A stretch of 64,000 nucleotides of DNA from Bradyrhizobium archetypum. Its GTDB lineage: Bacteria; Pseudomonadota; Alphaproteobacteria; Rhizobiales; Xanthobacteraceae. A model generated the notes under the pieces. That model was not told the DNA's origin. It saw nothing but the letters and a program-made list of their open reading frames with translations, and searched no databases. Shown in pieces: positions 61,484-64,000 of the stretch. Every line of letters begins with the position of its first letter. Position 1 is the first letter of the stretch. The stretch is taken from the NCBI RefSeq assembly GCF_013114835.1, contig NZ_JAAVLW010000006.1:469486-533485 (forward strand), given 5' to 3'. A program made the position numbers and the translations under genes.

Positions 61484-62659
61484 TCACTTCTTCATCGGAC
61501 ATTTGTCGGCGAAGCGATCCTGGTCGTCCTTGACGATGGTCGCCACCGTCTTCAGCGAGAGCTGGCCGTCGGCGTCCTTGACCACGTCCTGCAGATAGAA
61601 ATTCTGGATCGGGATGTGGTTGTTGCCGTATTTGAACGGGCCGCGCACCGACTTGAAGTTGGCCTTCTCCATCTCGGCCTTCATCTCGTCCTTCTTCGAC
61701 GTGTCGCCCTTCACGGCAACCACCGCGCTGTTGATCAGGTTGGCGGCATCATAGGACTGCGCACCATAGAAGGTCGGGCGCAGGCCCGTATACTTCTTGC
61801 GATAGTCCTCGACGAACTTCTTGTTCTCGGGGAACGGCAGATCGTTGACCCACTGCTGGGCACCGGGCACGCCGAGCGCATTTTCCTTTTGCAACGGCAG
61901 CGACAATTCGTCGATGGTGAAGGCCGTATAGAGCGGGATCTGCCCCTTGAGCCCGGCCTGGGCGTATTGATTGAGGAACTGCACGCCGGCCGCGCCCGGA
62001 TAGAACACGAAGATCGACTCGGCCTTGGAGTTCTTCGCCTTGGTGAGCTCGGCGGAAAAGTCGAGCTGGCTCGGCCACACCGTGTATTCCTCGCCCACCA
62101 CCTGGCCTTTGAAGGTACTCTTGACGCCGGCCAGCATGTCCTTGCCGGCGGCGTAGTTCGGGCCGATCAGGAACACCGACTTGACGCCCTTCTGGTTCAT
62201 GTAGGTGCCGACCGCCTGCGGGGTCTGGTCGTTCTGCCAGGAGGTCGAGAATACGTAAGGCGAGCAGAGTTCGCCGGCGAGCTGCGAGGGGCCGGCATTG
62301 GCCGAGATCAGGAAGGTCTTGGAATCGACCGCGGTTTTGAGCGAGGCCAGCAGCACGTTCGACCAGATGTAGCCGACGATGAAATCGACCTTGTCGGACT
62401 GGATCAGCTTTTCGGTCTTCTGCTTGCCGACATCCGGCTTCTGGCCGTCGTCCTCGTAGATCACCTCGACCGGCTTGCCGGCCATCTTGCGGCCGAGATG
62501 GTCTAGGGCCAGCTCGAACGAGTTGCGCATGTCGTTGCCGATCACGGCGGTCGGGCCGCTGAAGGTCGAGACAAAGCCGATCTTGACGGTATCGCCGGCG
62601 GATGCGGGCTGCGCCAGCGCCAGAATCGCCGCGCCTGCCAGCCAAAATGCCTTTTTCAT
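61484..62659 (-). CDS. Periplasmic solute-binding protein of the Liv-type importer
   Basis: From MKKAFWLAGAAILALAQPASAG the product is 391 residues with a signal peptide cut after ASA. The family of type I binding proteins is shown by IGFVSTFSGPTAVIGNDMRNSFELAL and FIVGYIWSNVLLASLKTAVDSKTFLISANAGPSQLAG; a pair of cysteines (GELCSPYV, DKCPMK) may bond. It feeds livHMGF, encoded next on the same strand. Relatives bind aromatic acids as often as amino acids; no ligand residue identification was possible. Upstream in-frame extension is rejected. Confidence 0.93.
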   Translation of the reverse strand: MKKAFWLAGAAILALAQPASAGDTVKIGFVSTFSGPTAVIGNDMRNSFELALDHLGRKMAGKPVEVIYEDDGQKPDVGKQKTEKLIQSDKVDFIVGYIWSNVLLASLKTAVDSKTFLISANAGPSQLAGELCSPYVFSTSWQNDQTPQAVGTYMNQKGVKSVFLIGPNYAAGKDMLAGVKSTFKGQVVGEEYTVWPSQLDFSAELTKAKNSKAESIFVFYPGAAGVQFLNQYAQAGLKGQIPLYTAFTIDELSLPLQKENALGVPGAQQWVNDLPFPENKKFVEDYRKKYTGLRPTFYGAQSYDAANLINSAVVAVKGDTSKKDEMKAEMEKANFKSVRGPFKYGNNHIPIQNFYLQDVVKDADGQLSLKTVATIVKDDQDRFADKCPMKK

Positions 62660-62987
62660 AATCACTCCCCTCCTCGTTATCGAACCAACCCGGTCAACCG
62701 GGCGACCGGCGCTTATCTCGCGCGCCTCATTATCAGGTGAGGTATTTTGTGCGCGAAATCGCCGGTCAGCGGCAAGCATGAACCGTTTGTCCAGCCTTGG
62801 ACCTTCGGCGCATGCTTAAGCCACCTGCACCATAATTCGCAGACGGCGGGGATGGCAAGAACTATAGTGCCGGTTGCCCGGGCAACGATTGTCGCAGTCT
62901 TGGGCCGGGAAGTCTGGAAGGGCCGGCTACCGCAATCGGGCGGCACGTCGTGACGAGCGTCATGGCGCGGCCGCAAGAAGCGCTTGT
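62660..62987. other. Gene-free region upstream of the importer operon
   Basis: No gene, tRNA or strong promoter pair was recognised. It would hold the promoter for the solute-binding gene. A weak GCGAATTATGGTGCAGG word (minus strand) lies in it, and GCCCGGGC forms a short palindrome near 62878. No TGCA-N6-TGCA operator was found. Confidence 0.5.
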
Positions 62988-63875
62988 TCAGATCAGATAT
63001 TCAGCGCCATCGATGACGTAGCGCGCGTGGCGAAAATCCCGGATGGTTGCGACCTGGCCGGCTGACCAATCCAGCAGCATGAAATATTTCGGGCCTGAAT
63101 CGCACTCGCCCGGATCAAACACCAGGATGGCGGGGCGCCCTTCGACCAGGCCGGGCACCAGATGCCAGTCGCTGACTTTGGCGTAATTGCCGAAATAGCG
63201 GGACACTTCGGCCTTGCCGCGCATCCGGGTCTTGTTGACGAGATCGAGCCGCACGTCGTCCGAGATCATGGCGCGGATCGCGTCGAAATCGCGCGCGTTG
63301 AAATGGGCGACATAGGCGCTGAGACGCGCGCGATCGACATCCGACAGGCGCTGTTGCGGCGCATCGTCCGGCTCGTCGGCCATTTCGCGGAGCTGCGCGC
63401 GGCCGCGATGCAGCGCGGCCTTGGCCGCCGGCAGGCTGCACTCCATGACGTCGCAGATTTCCTTGAGCGAGCAGCCGAGCACATCCATCAGGATCACGCT
63501 TGAGCGCTGCGCCACCGGCAGGCGCATGAAGGTGCGCAAGGAGGTGGCGGCGATCTGGCGGCTCTCCACGGCATCGAGCTGGTCAACAATCATGTCTATC
63601 TCCGCTGGTCCTCGGAGCGCCTGCTCGCGGTTGCGCCGGCGCAGGAAATCCAGCGCGGTGTTGTGCGTGATCCGGAACAGCCAGCCTTCGGGATTGCCGA
63701 TCGCGCCGGCGATGGCCTGCGCTTCCACCGCCTTGATCAGCGCATCCTGCAGCACGTCCTCGCCGTCGATGACGGAGCCGACCATGCGCGCGCAATAGCG
63801 ATGCAGTTTTGGCCGCATCGCGGCCAGCAGACGATCGATATCGAACGCGGCGGACGTTTCGGGAACCACTGTCAT
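62988..63875 (-). CDS. ECF sigma factor with SnoaL-like C-terminal domain
   Basis: A 295-residue protein. Region 2 (LHRYCARMVGSVIDGEDVLQDALIKAVEA) and region 4 (PVAQRSSVILMDVLGCSLKEICDVMECSLPAAKAALHRGRAQLRE) are followed by an SnoaL-like domain (LSAYVAHFNARDFDAIRAMISDDVRLDLVNKTRMRG) that, in ECF41-like factors, tunes activity in place of an anti-sigma. The usual WLPEP word of ECF41 is not seen. It begins right after the stop codon of the upstream gene, suggesting coupling. Confidence 0.88.
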   Translation of the reverse strand: MTVVPETSAAFDIDRLLAAMRPKLHRYCARMVGSVIDGEDVLQDALIKAVEAQAIAGAIGNPEGWLFRITHNTALDFLRRRNREQALRGPAEIDMIVDQLDAVESRQIAATSLRTFMRLPVAQRSSVILMDVLGCSLKEICDVMECSLPAAKAALHRGRAQLREMADEPDDAPQQRLSDVDRARLSAYVAHFNARDFDAIRAMISDDVRLDLVNKTRMRGKAEVSRYFGNYAKVSDWHLVPGLVEGRPAILVFDPGECDSGPKYFMLLDWSAGQVATIRDFRHARYVIDGAEYLI

Positions 63876-64000
63876 TCAGTCTCCGGCAAGCGCGTTCTCG
63901 GTCTCGCGCAACATGCGATAATTGCCGACGATCGTCACCCCTTTGGCCAGAGGCGGTTCGGCGCAACGCTCGCGAATGCTGCTCTGGAATGCCTGGAAGG
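63876..64000 (-). CDS. C-terminal part of an unidentified gene, cut by the window edge
   Basis: The last 40 codons are visible, ending RMLRETENALAGD before TGA. The stop is immediately followed by the ATG of the sigma factor gene, so the two are probably co-transcribed. Too little is seen to name a family; it may be the sigma factor's partner or a target gene. Confidence 0.55.
   Translation of the reverse strand, partial: FQAFQSSIRERCAEPPLAKGVTIVGNYRMLRETENALAGD

Noticed and set aside
61307..62506. 399-codon plus-strand frame opposite the solute-binding protein gene
   Set aside because: Antisense to a clear periplasmic binding protein; its front part lies in intergenic repeats.
62820..62850. 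BoxR operator before the solute-binding gene
   Set aside because: Only one TGCA is present, without the second at 6 bases, so it does not meet the pattern found at boxC.
62860..62885. Sigma-54 promoter before the importer operon
   Set aside because: A GGCAC word and a TTGC word occur on the minus strand but the GG-to-GC spacing is wrong.

Overview
The window is GC-rich chromosomal DNA of an alphaproteobacterium in the Nitrobacteraceae (Bradyrhizobium, Rhodopseudomonas and relatives). The assignment rests on a class I lysyl-tRNA synthetase, a GcrA cell-cycle regulator with clustered GANTC sites, a SAM-II riboswitch in front of metZ, a long two-domain dCTP deaminase, an aerobic benzoyl-CoA (box) pathway, and many short palindromic intergenic repeats of the kind common in these genomes. 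No phage, transposase, integrase, CRISPR array or rRNA was seen. One tRNA is present (Gly, anticodon CCC).

Layout. 0.1-8 kb: lysK, a solute-binding protein, an SCO/SenC copper chaperone with a small membrane protein, a small exported protein, an FAD dehydrogenase, a RidA protein and a PhaC-like hydrolase. 8-13 kb: an ECF sigma factor followed by a DUF4142-cupredoxin pair; the sigma gene and the pair share a promoter motif with identical spacing. A chemoreceptor follows. 13-19 kb: tRNA-Gly, an AraC regulator, small VOC and SRPBCC proteins, a MATE exporter and a sorbosone-dehydrogenase-like lipoprotein. 18.7-22.8 kb: a tight operon of a membrane acyltransferase, a DevC/FtsX-type permease with its ATPase, and an HSL-type esterase. 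22.8-25.4 kb: dcd, and metZ under a SAM-II riboswitch with an apparent transcription attenuator. 25.4-28.5 kb: an OpgC-type membrane acyltransferase overlapping two periplasmic SGNH hydrolase genes. 28.7-33.5 kb: apaG, hslO, argDF with a structured leader, and gcrA.

33.7-40.4 kb: a complete Pho regulon core (phoR, pstSCAB, phoU, phoB) with a perfect Pho box before pstS. 40.4-46 kb: envelope genes (YbhN-like flippase domain protein, BON-OmpA protein, polysaccharide deacetylase) and an SDR. 46-53.6 kb: benzoate activation and epoxidation: boxB, boxC, a DUF309 protein, an alpha/beta hydrolase, benzoate-CoA ligase, and a divergent BoxR-type regulator (HTH plus shikimate-kinase-like domain). TGCA repeats typical of BoxR/BzdR operators lie before boxC. 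boxA was not found here. 53.9-57.8 kb: an IclR regulator divergent from a Rieske oxygenase and a glutamine-synthetase-like ligase, a pairing reminiscent of gamma-glutamylation routes for amine catabolism. 57.9-62.7 kb: a complete branched-chain-type ABC importer. 63-64 kb: an ECF sigma factor with a SnoaL-like tail and the end of a cut-off gene.

How they work together. The right-hand 18 kb looks like an aromatic catabolic region with uptake, CoA activation, ring epoxidation or hydroxylation, and three regulators. The left and centre are housekeeping genes with small lineage-specific operons. Many long antisense frames exist but are high-GC shadows.
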